A stretch of 64,000 bases of DNA, from positions 124,001 through 188,000 of the forward strand of contig NZ_BCTO01000019.1 of assembly GCF_001571325.1 (NCBI RefSeq), written 5' to 3'. This DNA is from Delftia tsuruhatensis NBRC 16741. Lineage in GTDB: Bacteria > Pseudomonadota > Gammaproteobacteria > Burkholderiales > Burkholderiaceae_C. Below are positions 51,522 to 61,777 of the stretch, one piece after another. Under the pieces are notes generated by a model that was given only the letters and a program-made list of their open reading frames with translations, searched no databases and had not been told where the DNA came from. How positions within the stretch are numbered: position 1 is the stretch's first letter; each line of letters starts with the position of its first letter. Position numbers and translations under genes: made by a program.

Positions 51522-54110
51522 ATGTTCGAAACGCGGGTAGCAGGCACGGCAGGACAACAGGCGCTGTGGAGCACGCTGGACAAGGCCATGGCGCTGGCGG
51601 AATTCACGCCCGAAGGCCGGCTGATGCGCGCCAATGCCAACTACGAGGCCATCCTCGGCTATCCGGCCACGGGCGCTGAAGGTCTGCTTCACAGCGATCT
51701 GTGCACGCAGGCCCAGGCCGACCCGGCCGCCTACGGTCAGTGGCGCCAGCGCTGGGGCGCGGGCGAGACGGTTTCGCGCGTGGGAGAGCACCGGCGCCGC
51801 GACGGAAGCACGTGCTGGCTGGAGGCCACCTATGCGCCCGTGCTCGATGCGGCCGGCGCCCTCAGCCATGTGCTGTGCATTGCCACCGATGTCTCGGCCC
51901 GCATGCTGGCCGACCGCCGGCGGCAGGAGCACATGCGGCGCCTGTCCCTGGTGGCCGATGCCACCGATGCTGCCGTGGTGATCGCCGATGGCAACTGGAC
52001 CATCAGCTATGTGAATGCGGGCTTCAGCCGCATGTTCGGCTGGACCAGCGAGGAAGTGGTGGGCCGTGCGCCCATCGCCCTGCTGGTGCCCCATGCCTCG
52101 CCCGAGTTCACGGCCGCCTACCGTGCCGAGCTGGACGCGGGCAAGCCCGTGTACCGCGAGGAGATCCTGGTGGGCAAGGACGGCGAGCGCTACTGGGTCA
52201 GCGCCCAGGCCAATCCCGTGATGGGGCCGGACGGGCGGCTGCAGACCACGGTGACGGTGATCACCGACATTACCGAAGCCAAGATGCATGAGGTGCTGCA
52301 GCGGCGCGCCCTGGAGGCCATGGCCCGCGACCAGCCGCTGACCGAGGTGCTGGACCTGGTGTGCCGCGAGGTCGAGCGCATTGCGCCCGATATCGCGGTC
52401 TCGGTGCTGGAAGTCGATGACCAGAACCGCCTGCATCCGCTGGCCGCGCCCAGCCTGCCGGCCTCCTATTCGGCGGCGCTGGACGGCGTGCCCATCGGCC
52501 CCAATGTCGGCTCCTGCGGCGCGGCGGCCTTTCACAACCGGCCCGTGCTGGTGGGCGACATCGCCACCGACCCGCTGTGGGCCGACTACAAGCACCTCAT
52601 CCTGCCGCTGGGGTATACGGCCTGCTGGTCCACGCCCATCTGCGGGCTGCAGGGCGGCGTGGCCGGCACCTTTGCCTTCTACTACCGCCATTTCAACCGG
52701 CCCGGCCCCGATCCCTTCCACCAGCGGCTGGTGGAGGCCTGCACCGACCTGTGCGCGCTGGCGCTGGAGCGCGAGCAGGCACGCCGCCGCATCCGGCAGC
52801 TGGCCTTCTACGACGGGCTGACCACCCTGCCCAACCGCAGCCTGCTGCTGGCCCAGGCCGAGCAGGCGCTGTCCGTGGCTTCGCACGAGGGCCACGAGCT
52901 GGCCGTGGTCTTCATCGACCTGGACCGTTTCAAGCAGGTCAACGATTCGCTGGGCCACCCGGCCGGCGACCGGCTGCTGTGCAGCGTGGCCCAGCGCATT
53001 CAGGCGGAGCTGCGCACGGGCGACATTGCCGGACGGCTGTCGGGCGACGAGTTCGTCATCGTGCTGCCACACTGCGGCGGTGCGCAGGCGGCCGAGGTGA
53101 TAGAGCGGCTGCAGTCGGCACTTGGCGAGCCCTGCATGATCGACGACGTATCCCTGGCCAGCACGGCCAGTTGCGGCATTGCCGTGTTTCCCGCCGACGG
53201 GCGCGACATGGAGACCCTGCTGCACCGCGCCGACATGGCCATGTACCAGGCCAAATCCGGCGGACGCGGGCTCTACAGCTTCTTCAGCCCCGAGATGAAC
53301 CGCCTGGCGCAGGAGCGGCTGGTGCTGGAGACGGCGCTGCGCGACGCCCTGCGCAGCGGCGGCCTGCGCCTGCACTACCAGCCCCAGCTCGACCTGAAGG
53401 ACGGGCGCCTCTACGGCGTGGAGGCCCTGGCGCGCTGGAGCCATGCGGAATTCGGCGAGATCTCGCCCGCACGCTTCATTCCGCTGGCCGAGGAATGCGG
53501 CCTGATCGGCGAGCTGGGCACCTGGGCACTGCGCGAGGCCTGCCGCCAGTTGGGCGAGTGGCGCAGCCGGGGCATCGACGTGCCGGCCATGTCGGTCAAC
53601 CTCTCGCCCACCAGCTTTCACAACCTGGACCTGCCGCGCATGATTGCCGACACGCTGGAGCACAACGCGCTCAAGCCGCAGGACCTCACGCTGGAGATCA
53701 CCGAAAGCCTGCTGCTGGACACCAACCCGGGCACCATGCGCACGCTGCAGGCCGTGCATTCCCAGGGCGTGCGCCTGTCCATGGACGACTTCGGCACGGG
53801 CTACTCCAGCCTCAGCTACCTGCGGCGCCTGCCGGTCAGCGAACTCAAGCTGGACCGCAGCTTCGTCGCCGACCTGGAGCACGACGAGGCCGCACAGGCG
53901 CTGAGCAACGCCATCCTGGGCATAGGCCGCAGCCTGCACCTGACCGTGGTGGCCGAGGGCGTGGAGACGGCAGCGCAGAACACCATCCTGCGCGAACAGG
54001 GCTATCCGGTGGCACAGGGCTATCTGTTCTCTCGCCCGCTGCCGGCCGCTGATCTGGAACGGTGGCTGCAGGCATTGAGCGCGCAGGCCGGCCTGACGAC
54101 GGACGTGTGA
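51522..54110 (+). CDS. Cyclic-di-GMP protein with PAS-PAS-GAF-GGDEF-EAL domains
   Basis: An 862-residue signalling protein, cytoplasmic as no membrane segment is seen. ATG 51522 has caggagag upstream. PAS 1 is at about 10-130 and PAS 2 at 140-260 (NAGFSRMFGWTSEEVVG). A GAF domain follows (270-425; GSCGAAAFHNRPVLVGDIA). GGDEF (430-590) has RLSGDEFVIVLP, where the first Gly is Ser. EAL (605-850) keeps VEALARW, LEITESLL, MDDFGTGYSSL and VVAEGVET, so phosphodiesterase activity is likely. The order resembles oxygen-sensing DosP proteins. Haem binding cannot be judged from the sequence. Confidence 0.92.
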   Translation: MFETRVAGTAGQQALWSTLDKAMALAEFTPEGRLMRANANYEAILGYPATGAEGLLHSDLCTQAQADPAAYGQWRQRWGAGETVSRVGEHRRRDGSTCWLEATYAPVLDAAGALSHVLCIATDVSARMLADRRRQEHMRRLSLVADATDAAVVIADGNWTISYVNAGFSRMFGWTSEEVVGRAPIALLVPHASPEFTAAYRAELDAGKPVYREEILVGKDGERYWVSAQANPVMGPDGRLQTTVTVITDITEAKMHEVLQRRALEAMARDQPLTEVLDLVCREVERIAPDIAVSVLEVDDQNRLHPLAAPSLPASYSAALDGVPIGPNVGSCGAAAFHNRPVLVGDIATDPLWADYKHLILPLGYTACWSTPICGLQGGVAGTFAFYYRHFNRPGPDPFHQRLVEACTDLCALALEREQARRRIRQLAFYDGLTTLPNRSLLLAQAEQALSVASHEGHELAVVFIDLDRFKQVNDSLGHPAGDRLLCSVAQRIQAELRTGDIAGRLSGDEFVIVLPHCGGAQAAEVIERLQSALGEPCMIDDVSLASTASCGIAVFPADGRDMETLLHRADMAMYQAKSGGRGLYSFFSPEMNRLAQERLVLETALRDALRSGGLRLHYQPQLDLKDGRLYGVEALARWSHAEFGEISPARFIPLAEECGLIGELGTWALREACRQLGEWRSRGIDVPAMSVNLSPTSFHNLDLPRMIADTLEHNALKPQDLTLEITESLLLDTNPGTMRTLQAVHSQGVRLSMDDFGTGYSSLSYLRRLPVSELKLDRSFVADLEHDEAAQALSNAILGIGRSLHLTVVAEGVETAAQNTILREQGYPVAQGYLFSRPLPAADLERWLQALSAQAGLTTDV

Positions 54111-54343
54111 GCGGACCAGGCCATGCGCGCGGAGACCTTGGCCGGCAAAAGTAACAATCCGCAATAAATATTCGGACTGGACCTATTTTTCCCTAAGCCT
54201 CGCCGGCAAGTGACCGATATCTGCGGCATGGCGGCGGCTGAGTGTCGGCCCCGCTGATCGCCACAGATCGCCACCGTTTCCGCCGACTCCCAGCCCCAGC
54301 CGCTCATCCGCTTTCGCTCTTCGCCATACGGCACTCCCCCACC

Positions 54344-56194
54344 ATGATGTTTTTCCGCAATCTGAAGCTGGCCCCCAAGCTGCTGGCCTCCTTCATCGCC
54401 CTGCTGCTGCTGACCGCAGGCCTGGGCCTGTTCTCCGTGGTCCAGCTGGACCGCGTCAACCAGACCGCCACCGACCTGGCCCACCACTGGATGCCTGCCG
54501 AGCGCGTGCTCCTGGAGATGCGCTACCAGCTGCAGCGCTACCGCTCGCAGACCATGCAGCATGTGCTGGCCACCTCCATGGAAGAGATGGCCGTCTACGA
54601 CAAGAACATGCCCGCGCTGTGGTCCGAGCTGCTGAAGAACCAGCAGGCCTTCGAGCGCTATGCCAATACGGCTCGCGAGCGCGAGCTGATGGCCGGCATC
54701 AAGGACGACCTGGGCCAGTACGCGCAGCACACGGCAAAGATCGTGGACCTGTCCCACGCCCTGCGCACCGACGAGGCGTCCGAGCTGCTGCGCGGCGATT
54801 CGGTCAAGACCAGCCGCGCCATCAACAGCAAGCTCGATGAACTGATCAAGCTCAACGCCCAGGGCATCGAAGATGCCAACCAGGCCGGTGACGACATCTT
54901 CACGGCTGCGCGCTGGTGGGTGATCGCCCTGCTGGTGGGCGCCGTGGTCTTCGGCCTGGCCATGGCCCTGCTGATCGCCCGCAGCGTGGCGCGCCCCCTG
55001 CAGCAGGCCGTGAGCCTGGCGCAGGCCGTGGCCGCAGGCGACCTGGGCAGCCGCATCGAGGTGCATGGCAAGGACGAGACCGGCCAGCTGCTGCTGGCCC
55101 TGCAGCACATGAACGAAAGCCTGCAACGCATCGTGGGCCAGGTGCGCCAGGGCACGGACTCCATCGCCACGGCCAGCGGCCAGATCGCATCGGGCAACCA
55201 GGACCTGTCGGCCCGCACCGAGGAGCAGGCCAGCTCGCTGGAGCAGACCGCCGCCTCCATGGAGGAGCTGACCTCCACCGTCAAGCAAAACGGCGCCAAC
55301 GCCCAGCAGGCCAACCAGCTGGCCGCCGCCGCGTCCCAGGTCGCCGTGCGCGGCGGAACGGCCGTGGCCCAGGTGGTGCAGACCATGTCCGCCATCAACG
55401 ATGCCTCGCGCAAGATCGTGGACATCATCGGCGTCATCGACTCCATCGCCTTCCAGACCAACATCCTGGCGCTGAATGCCGCCGTGGAAGCGGCCCGCGC
55501 CGGCGACCAGGGCCGGGGCTTTGCCGTCGTCGCCTCGGAAGTGCGCACCCTGGCCCAGCGCTCGGCCGCCGCCGCCAAGGAGATCAAGCAGCTGATCGAC
55601 GACTCGGTGGGCAAGGTCGAGGAAGGCAGCGCCCAGGTCGATTCGGCCGGCAAGACCATGGAGGAGATCGTGGCCAGCGTGCGCCGCGTGACCGACATCA
55701 TGGGCGAGATCTCGGCCGCCAGCCATGAGCAGACGGCCGGTATCGAGCAGGTCAACCAGGCCGTCACGCAGATGGACCAGATGACCCAGCAGAACGCGGC
55801 CCTGGTCGAGGAATCGGCGGCGGCCACCGGCGCCCTGCAGGCCCAGGCCAAGGCGCTGGCCGAGGTGGTGAGCGTGTTCAAGCTCTCGCCGTCCACCGGC
55901 ATGCTGGGCAGCAGCCGCGGTGTCAGCCACGCCGCCGCCGTGGCAGCGCCCCGCCAGACACCGGCGGCGCCCCGTCCGCATCTGGCGCCTGCCGCTCCCA
56001 AAGGCGCTGTGCCCGCACGCGCATCGGCCGCCCTGCCTTCTGCAACTGGTGCGGCCGGTGCACCCCCTGCTCCGGCAGGCGCCGCGCGCCCGGCCCAGCC
56101 GGCGCAGCCGGCCCGGCCTGCCGTGACCGCACCTGCCAGGGCCAAGGCCAAGGCGGCCAGCACGGCCTCCGACGACGATTGGGAAACCTTCTGA
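54344..56194 (+). CDS. Methyl-accepting chemotaxis protein (Tar/Tsr-like) with C-terminal CheR-binding pentapeptide
   Basis: A 616-residue chemoreceptor. There are two membrane segments, about 14-34 and 187-210, flanking a four-helix-type periplasmic sensor ([21 protein letters not shown]). HAMP is near 210-265. The cytoplasmic signalling hairpin tip is [23 protein letters not shown]. After it comes a 120-residue Ala/Pro-rich linker ending in DDDWETF; the last five, DWETF, fit the xWxxF pentapeptide that tethers the methyltransferase CheR. ATG 54344 is chosen, a second ATG follows directly. No che genes are in the window. Confidence 0.93.
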   Translation: MMFFRNLKLAPKLLASFIALLLLTAGLGLFSVVQLDRVNQTATDLAHHWMPAERVLLEMRYQLQRYRSQTMQHVLATSMEEMAVYDKNMPALWSELLKNQQAFERYANTARERELMAGIKDDLGQYAQHTAKIVDLSHALRTDEASELLRGDSVKTSRAINSKLDELIKLNAQGIEDANQAGDDIFTAARWWVIALLVGAVVFGLAMALLIARSVARPLQQAVSLAQAVAAGDLGSRIEVHGKDETGQLLLALQHMNESLQRIVGQVRQGTDSIATASGQIASGNQDLSARTEEQASSLEQTAASMEELTSTVKQNGANAQQANQLAAAASQVAVRGGTAVAQVVQTMSAINDASRKIVDIIGVIDSIAFQTNILALNAAVEAARAGDQGRGFAVVASEVRTLAQRSAAAAKEIKQLIDDSVGKVEEGSAQVDSAGKTMEEIVASVRRVTDIMGEISAASHEQTAGIEQVNQAVTQMDQMTQQNAALVEESAAATGALQAQAKALAEVVSVFKLSPSTGMLGSSRGVSHAAAVAAPRQTPAAPRPHLAPAAPKGAVPARASAALPSATGAAGAPPAPAGAARPAQPAQPARPAVTAPARAKAKAASTASDDDWETF

Positions 56195-56236
56195 ACCAGG
56201 TTTTCGCCCGCCCCGCCGGGGGCGGACACACCGGCC

Positions 56237-56272
56237 AAGGCCCGACCAGCTCCTGCTGGCCGGGCCTTTTTT
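56237..56272 (+). terminator. Rho-independent terminator after the chemoreceptor
   Basis: The stem ggcccg-a-ccagc/gctgg-c-cgggcc, with one mismatch, is followed by six T. Confidence 0.85.
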
Positions 56273-56485
56273 CCGGGCGCCTCGCAGGCGGATCACGCCC
56301 CTGCCATGGCCAAGCCCTTCAAATCTGCCATGATCGACCGCTGCAAGCCCTTGTTTTGAAAGCCCTCGCCAGTCTGCGGCCCTCCCGCAGCCCCGCGCGA
56401 CAGGCGCTTGGCCCGGCACGGTGCCCCAGCATGAGAAAATCGGCGATTCAGCCAAGAACACATTCATCAGAAGACGGAACACATC

Positions 56486-57590
56486 ATGGAAGCAGAACGC
56501 ATCAACCTCATCGGCAACACCCTCGAAGATCTGTCGCAGCGGACGGCAGATCTACGGAGGTATCTTTGACTACGATGCAAAGTACGAACGACTGCGCACG
56601 GTAAATGCCTCGCTGGAAGATCCCAGCGTCTGGAACGACCCCAAGAAGGCCCAGGAACTGGGCAAGGAAAAGAAGCTGCTCGACGGCGTCGTGCTGACGC
56701 TGCAAAAGCTGACCACCGAGCTGGCCGACAACGCCGAGCTGTTCGAGATGAGCAAGGAAGAAGGCGATGAGACCGGCCTGCTCACCATCGAAGGCGAGAC
56801 CGCCAAGCTGCAGCCCCTGATCGAGGAACTGGAATTCCGCCGCATGTTCGGCAAGGAAGCCGATCCGCTGAACTGCTTCGTGGACATCCAGGCCGGCGCC
56901 GGCGGCACCGAAGCCTGCGACTGGGCGGGCATGCTGCTGCGCCAGTACCTGAAGTACGCCGAACGCAAGGGCTTCAAGGCCACGGTCGAGGAAGAGACGC
57001 CGGGCGACATCGCCGGCATCAAGAGCGCGACCATCCACATCGAGGGCGAGTACGCCTACGGCCTGCTGCGCACCGAAACCGGCGTGCACCGCCTGGTGCG
57101 CAAGTCGCCCTTCGACAGCTCGGGCGGCCGCCACACCAGCTTTGCCTCGCTGTTCGTCTATCCCGAGATCGACGACTCGATCCAGATCGAGATCAACCCC
57201 TCGGACGTGCGCACCGACACCTACCGCGCATCGGGCGCCGGCGGCCAGCACATCAACAAGACCGATTCGGCCGTGCGCCTGACGCACATCCCGACCGGCA
57301 TCGTCGTGCAATGCCAGGATGGCCGCAGCCAGCACAGCAACCGCGACGTCGCATGGCAGCGCCTGCGCTCCAAGCTCTACGAGCACGAGATGCAAAAGCG
57401 CATGGTGGAGCAGCAAAAGCTGGAGGACACCAAGACCGATGTGGGCTGGGGCCACCAGATCCGCTCGTACGTGCTGGACAACAGCCGCATCAAGGATTTG
57501 CGCACCAACGTCGAAATCTCGGCCACCCAGAAGGTGCTGGACGGCGACCTCGACGCTTTCATCGAAGCCTCGCTCAAGCAAGGCCTCTGA
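56486..57590 (+). CDS. prfB: Peptide chain release factor 2 (programmed +1 frameshift)
   Basis: A 367-residue release factor that reads UGA and UAA. It is made from two frames: codons 56486-56566 and, after a +1 shift, 56568-57587. It has SPF near residue 207 (stop-codon recognition, [15 protein letters not shown]) and GGQ near 251 ([17 protein letters not shown]), which triggers peptide release. ATG 56486 is the normal start in this family. A reading from 56421 in the second frame begins upstream of the real gene and is not used. pepN follows 78 bp later. Confidence 0.96.
56557..56570 (+). promoter_or_regulatory. prfB autoregulatory +1 frameshift site
   Basis: The bases ggaggtatctttgac contain an internal Shine-Dalgarno-like ggaggt, then CTT TGA C. 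The in-frame TGA is at 56567-56569; shifting by one base after CTT gives GAC and the main frame. When RF2 is scarce the ribosome pauses and shifts, raising RF2. Confidence 0.95.
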
Positions 57591-57668
57591 GTTCCAAGCC
57601 CCTGGGCGGCACCGGCCGCACAGGGGCTTGGACTCTGTCCCCTGATATTGGCATAGGAAGGAATCTGT

Positions 57669-60395
57669 ATGCTGCAACTGCGTGACGGGCAGGCCCCTGC
57701 CACCGCCATCCACCGCGCCGACTACCAGGCTCCTGCCTGGTGGATCGACACCGTGGACCTGACCTTCGATCTCGATCCGGCCAAGACCCGCGTGCTCAAC
57801 AAGATGCGCGTGCGCCGCAACACCGAGGTGCCGGCGCAGCCGCTGCGCCTGGACGGCGATGAACTGAACCTTGCGCGCGTGCTGGTCAACGGCGGCGGCA
57901 CCTCGTTCAAGATGGACGGCGACCAGCTCGTGCTGGAGAACCTGCCCGAGGGCGGCGACCCCGTCGATCTGGAAATCTTCACCACCTGCACGCCCGCCAA
58001 GAACACCAAGCTCATGGGCCTGTATGTGAGCCAGGGCACGTTCTTCACCCAGTGCGAGGCCGAGGGTTTCCGCCGCATCACCTATTTCCTGGACCGTCCC
58101 GACGTGATGGCCATGTATACCGTGACGCTGCGCGCCGACAAGACCGCGTACCCGGTGCTGCTGTCCAACGGCAACCTGGTCGAGCAAGGCGCGCTGGAAG
58201 ACGGCCGCCACTTCGCCAAGTGGGCCGATCCGCACCGCAAGCCCAGCTACCTGTTCGCCCTGGTCGCCGGCAACCTGGTTGCGCGCGAGCAAAAGATCAA
58301 GAGCCGCGCAGGCCGCGACCACCTGCTGCAGGTCTTCGTGCGCCCCGGCGACCTGGAGAAGACCGAGCACGCCATGAACTCCCTCATGGCCAGCGTGGCC
58401 TGGGACGAGGCCCGCTTCGGCCTGTCCCTGGACCTGGACCGCTTCATGATCGTCGCCACCAGCGACTTCAACATGGGCGCCATGGAGAACAAGGGCCTGA
58501 ACGTCTTCAATACCAAGTACGTCCTGGCCAGCCAGTCCACGGCCACCGACACCGACTACGCCAACATCGAGTCCGTCGTCGGCCACGAGTACTTCCACAA
58601 CTGGACCGGCAACCGCGTCACCTGCCGCGACTGGTTCCAGCTGTCGCTCAAGGAAGGCCTGACCGTCTTCCGCGACCAGGAATTCAGCATGGACATGGCG
58701 GGCAGCCCCTCGGCGCGCGCCGTCAAGCGCATCGAGGACGTGCGCGTGCTGCGCACCGCCCAGTTCCCCGAGGATGCAGGCCCCATGGCCCACCCGGTGC
58801 GGCCCGACAGCTACATCGAGATCAACAACTTCTACACCGTCACCATCTACGAAAAAGGTGCCGAGGTCGTGCGCATGCAGCACAACCTGGTGGGCCGCGA
58901 AGGCTTCGCCAAGGGCATGAAGCTGTATTTCGAGCGCCATGACGGCCACGCAGTGACCTGCGACGACTTCGCCCAGGCCATGGCCGACGCCAACCCCGAC
59001 AGCGAACTGGCCCGGCGCCTGGACCAGTTCAAGCGCTGGTACAGCCAGGCCGGCACGCCACAGCTGCGCGCCGAAGGCAGCTATGACGCGGCCGCCCGCA
59101 CCTACACGCTGACCCTGAGCCAAAGCTGCGCGCCCACGCCCGGCCAGGCCGAGAAGCTGCCCTTCGTCATCCCCGTGCAGATGGGCCTGCTGGGCCAGGA
59201 CGGCCGCGCGCTGACCCTGCGCCTGCAGGGCGAAGATGCGCAGGCAGCCGGCGACAGCCGCCTGTTGGTGCTGTCCGAACCCAGCCACAGCTTCGTCTTC
59301 ACCGACGTGGACCAGGAGCCCGTGCCCTCGCTGCTGCGCGGCTTCAGCGCCCCCGTGGTGCTGCAGCACAGCGACAGCGATGCCGCCTTGCTGACCCTGC
59401 TGGCCCATGACAGCGATGCCTTCAACCGCTGGGAAGCCGGCCAGCGCCTGGGCCTGCGCATCGCGCTGCAGGCCATTGGCGACACCTCCATCACGGCAGA
59501 CGCCAGCGGCCAGATCGCCGCTGCCCTGCTGCCGGCCTCCTTCGTCGAGGCCATGCGCGGCGTGCTGCGCCATCCGCAGCTGGATGCGGCCTTCAAGGAA
59601 CTGATGCTGACCCTGCCCGGCGAAAGCTACATTGCCGAGCAGCTGGCCGTGGTCGATCCGCAGCGCGTGCACGCCGTGCGCGAAGCCATGCGCCAGCAAC
59701 TGGCCACCGAACTGCAGGCCGACTGGCAGCAGGCATGGCAGGAGCACAGCGACACCGGCGCCTACCGCCCCGACCCCGTCAGCTCCGGCCGCCGCGCCCT
59801 GTCCGGCATGGCACTGTCCATGCTGTGCCTGGCCGCGCGCGCCTCGGGCGACACGGTCTGGCCCGGCAAGGCGCTGCAGCGCTTCAAGGACGCAGGCAAC
59901 ATGACCGACCGCATGAGCGCCCTGACGGCACTGGTGCAAAGCGGCCACCCGCTGGCCGCCCAGGCCCTGGCGCGTTTCCACAAGCTGTTCCAGCACGATG
60001 CGCTGGTGCTGGACAAGTGGTTCGCGCTGCAGGGCGGCGCCTGCGACCGTGGCGGCAACGTGCTGCCGGCCGTCAAGCAGCTGATGAAGCACCCCGACTT
60101 CCAGATCAAGAACCCCAACCGCGCGCGCAGCCTGATCTTCAGCTACTGCAGCGCCAATCCCGGCGCCTTCCACCGCGCCGACGCGGCGGGCTACGTGTTC
60201 TGGAGCGAGCGCGTCATCGAGCTGGACGCCATCAACCCCCAGGTCGCCGCCCGCCTGGCGCGTGCCCTGGACCGCTGGAGCAAGCTGGCCGAGCCCTACC
60301 GCACGGCTGCACGTGAAGCCATCGCCCGCGTGGCGGCTCGCGCCGAACTCAGCAACGACGTGCGTGAAGTCGTCACCCGCGCCCTCGCGGATTGA
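57669..60395 (+). CDS. pepN: Aminopeptidase N (M1 family metallopeptidase)
   Basis: A 908-residue cytoplasmic zinc aminopeptidase. GAMEN (MGAMENKGLNVFN) is near residue 270 and the zinc motif HEYFHNWTGNRVT near 305, with the third ligand Glu in the following helix (LKEGLTVFRDQEF). It trims N-terminal residues from peptides. Length and C-terminal helical domain (VLDKWFALQ, RALDRWSKL) match E. coli PepN. RBS aaggaatct precedes ATG 57669. Confidence 0.96.
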   Translation: MLQLRDGQAPATAIHRADYQAPAWWIDTVDLTFDLDPAKTRVLNKMRVRRNTEVPAQPLRLDGDELNLARVLVNGGGTSFKMDGDQLVLENLPEGGDPVDLEIFTTCTPAKNTKLMGLYVSQGTFFTQCEAEGFRRITYFLDRPDVMAMYTVTLRADKTAYPVLLSNGNLVEQGALEDGRHFAKWADPHRKPSYLFALVAGNLVAREQKIKSRAGRDHLLQVFVRPGDLEKTEHAMNSLMASVAWDEARFGLSLDLDRFMIVATSDFNMGAMENKGLNVFNTKYVLASQSTATDTDYANIESVVGHEYFHNWTGNRVTCRDWFQLSLKEGLTVFRDQEFSMDMAGSPSARAVKRIEDVRVLRTAQFPEDAGPMAHPVRPDSYIEINNFYTVTIYEKGAEVVRMQHNLVGREGFAKGMKLYFERHDGHAVTCDDFAQAMADANPDSELARRLDQFKRWYSQAGTPQLRAEGSYDAAARTYTLTLSQSCAPTPGQAEKLPFVIPVQMGLLGQDGRALTLRLQGEDAQAAGDSRLLVLSEPSHSFVFTDVDQEPVPSLLRGFSAPVVLQHSDSDAALLTLLAHDSDAFNRWEAGQRLGLRIALQAIGDTSITADASGQIAAALLPASFVEAMRGVLRHPQLDAAFKELMLTLPGESYIAEQLAVVDPQRVHAVREAMRQQLATELQADWQQAWQEHSDTGAYRPDPVSSGRRALSGMALSMLCLAARASGDTVWPGKALQRFKDAGNMTDRMSALTALVQSGHPLAAQALARFHKLFQHDALVLDKWFALQGGACDRGGNVLPAVKQLMKHPDFQIKNPNRARSLIFSYCSANPGAFHRADAAGYVFWSERVIELDAINPQVAARLARALDRWSKLAEPYRTAAREAIARVAARAELSNDVREVVTRALAD

Positions 60396-60396
60396 C

Positions 60397-60487
60397 GAGC
60401 CACCCCCTGAGTCGCTTCGCGCCTTCCCCCTTGCAGGGGGACGACACCCTCGGTGCGAGGCGGCTCTTCCTCGGTGTCCCTGGCTTG
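60397..60487. repeat. Comamonadaceae-type intergenic palindromic repeat
   Basis: A 91-bp element with cccctgagtcgcttcgcgcc, then a short hairpin cccccttgcaggggg, then ctcggtgcgaggcggctc and tcggtgtccctggc. I recall similar elements in many intergenic gaps of Acidovorax/Delftia/Variovorax genomes, a judgement from memory. Only one copy is seen in this window. It lies between pepN and fbp. Confidence 0.55.
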
Positions 60488-60593
60488 AGCAGCGCCGGTT
60501 TTATGCTGCAAGCCAGGAATCACTGAAATGCTGTTCATCAGCAGATGCATACGCCATGCCGCATCTGCTCCCGGATTTTTAGGAGTTGAACCC

Positions 60594-61601
60594 ATGAAGA
60601 AAAACGTCAGCCTGACCCGCTACCTGGTCGAGCAGCAACGCGTGGACGGCCTCATCCCCGGCCAGCTGCGCCTGCTGCTGGAAGTCGTGGCACGCGCCTG
60701 CAAGCGCATCAGCCAATCCGTCAACAAGGGCGCCATCGGCGACGTGCTGGGCACGGCCGGCAGCGAGAACGTGCAGGGCGAAGTCCAGAAGAAGCTGGAC
60801 ATCATCGCCAACGAGGTGCTTATTGAGGCCAACGAATGGGGCGGCCACCTGGCAGCCATGGCCTCCGAGGAAATGGAAGGCATCTACCTGGTGCCCAACC
60901 GCTACCCGCACGGCGAGTACCTGCTGATGTTCGATCCGCTGGACGGCTCGTCCAACATCGACGTCAACGTCTCCATCGGCACCATCTTCAGCGTGCTCAA
61001 GAAGCCCGAAGGCCACCCCGGCGTGACCGAGGAAGACTTCATGCAGCCCGGCACCCAGCAGGTCGCCGCCGGCTACTGCATCTACGGCCCGCAGACCACC
61101 CTGGTGCTGACCGTGGGCGACGGCGTCTCCATGTTCACGCTGGACCGCGAGCAAGGCTCCTTCGTGCTGGTGCAGGAAAACATCCGCATCCCAGAGGACA
61201 CCAAGGAATTCGCCATCAACATGTCCAACATGCGCCACTGGGACACCCCCGTCAAGCGCTACGTGGACGAATGCCTGGCCGGCGTGGAAGGCCCGCGCGG
61301 CAAGGACTTCAACATGCGCTGGATCGCCTCCATGGTGGCCGACGTGCACCGCATCATGACCCGCGGCGGCATCTTCATGTACCCCTGGGACCGCCGCGAG
61401 CCCAACAAGCCCGGCAAGCTGCGCCTGATGTATGAAGCCAACCCCATGGCCTGGCTGGTCGAGCAGGCCGGCGGCGCCGCCACCAACGGCAAGCAGCGCA
61501 TCCTCGACATCCAGCCCACGCAGCTGCACGAACGTGTGAGCGTCATCCTCGGCTCGAAGAACGAAGTCGAAAAAGTGACGCAGTACCATTCCGAGGCATA
61601 A
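60594..61601 (+). CDS. fbp: Fructose-1,6-bisphosphatase class 1
   Basis: A 335-residue gluconeogenic enzyme. ATG 60594 is preceded by aggagttga; a longer reading to 60528 lacks this. The metal/substrate motif [20 protein letters not shown] is near residue 110, and [20 protein letters not shown] and [20 protein letters not shown] toward the C-terminus complete the sugar-phosphate site. It converts fructose 1,6-bisphosphate to fructose 6-phosphate. Confidence 0.96.
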   Translation: MKKNVSLTRYLVEQQRVDGLIPGQLRLLLEVVARACKRISQSVNKGAIGDVLGTAGSENVQGEVQKKLDIIANEVLIEANEWGGHLAAMASEEMEGIYLVPNRYPHGEYLLMFDPLDGSSNIDVNVSIGTIFSVLKKPEGHPGVTEEDFMQPGTQQVAAGYCIYGPQTTLVLTVGDGVSMFTLDREQGSFVLVQENIRIPEDTKEFAINMSNMRHWDTPVKRYVDECLAGVEGPRGKDFNMRWIASMVADVHRIMTRGGIFMYPWDRREPNKPGKLRLMYEANPMAWLVEQAGGAATNGKQRILDIQPTQLHERVSVILGSKNEVEKVTQYHSEA

Positions 61602-61610
61602 ATTTGCCGT

Positions 61611-61616
61611 TATAAT
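61611..61616 (+). promoter_or_regulatory. -10 element of the tRNA-Thr promoter
   Basis: A perfect tataat 11 bp before the tRNA. A weak -35 (ttccga, 61589-61594) lies 16 bp upstream, inside the end of fbp. Confidence 0.6.
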
Positions 61617-61627
61617 TTTTTTCTGTC

Positions 61628-61703
61628 GCCGGTGTAGCTCAGTTGGTAGAGCAGCTCATTCGTAATGAGAAGGTCGAGGGTTCGATTCCTTTCTCCGGCA
61701 CCA
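61628..61703 (+). tRNA. tRNA-Thr (anticodon CGU)
   Basis: A 76-nt cloverleaf including an encoded CCA. The acceptor arm is gccggtg with ctccggc, with one T-T mismatch at pair 6-67. The D-arm is gctcagttggtagagc, the anticodon stem-loop ctcattcgtaatgag with anticodon cgt, and the T-arm gagggttcgattccttt. It reads ACG. Confidence 0.93.
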
Positions 61704-61710
61704 AACAAGA

Positions 61711-61743
61711 AGCCCCAGATTCGCAAGAGTCTGGGGCTTTTTC
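61711..61743 (+). terminator. Terminator after tRNA-Thr
   Basis: The stem agccccaga/tctggggct is followed by ttttt. Confidence 0.92.
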
Positions 61744-61777
61744 GTTGGGCACTCTGAGTGCATTCCGGCAACAATGA

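Noticed and set aside
51507..54164. 885-codon minus-strand ORF
   Set aside because: Antisense to the PAS-GAF-GGDEF-EAL gene, whose catalytic motifs are intact.
56508..60173. 1221-codon minus-strand ORF
   Set aside because: Runs antisense through prfB and pepN; typical GC-rich shadow composition (His/Gln/Leu).
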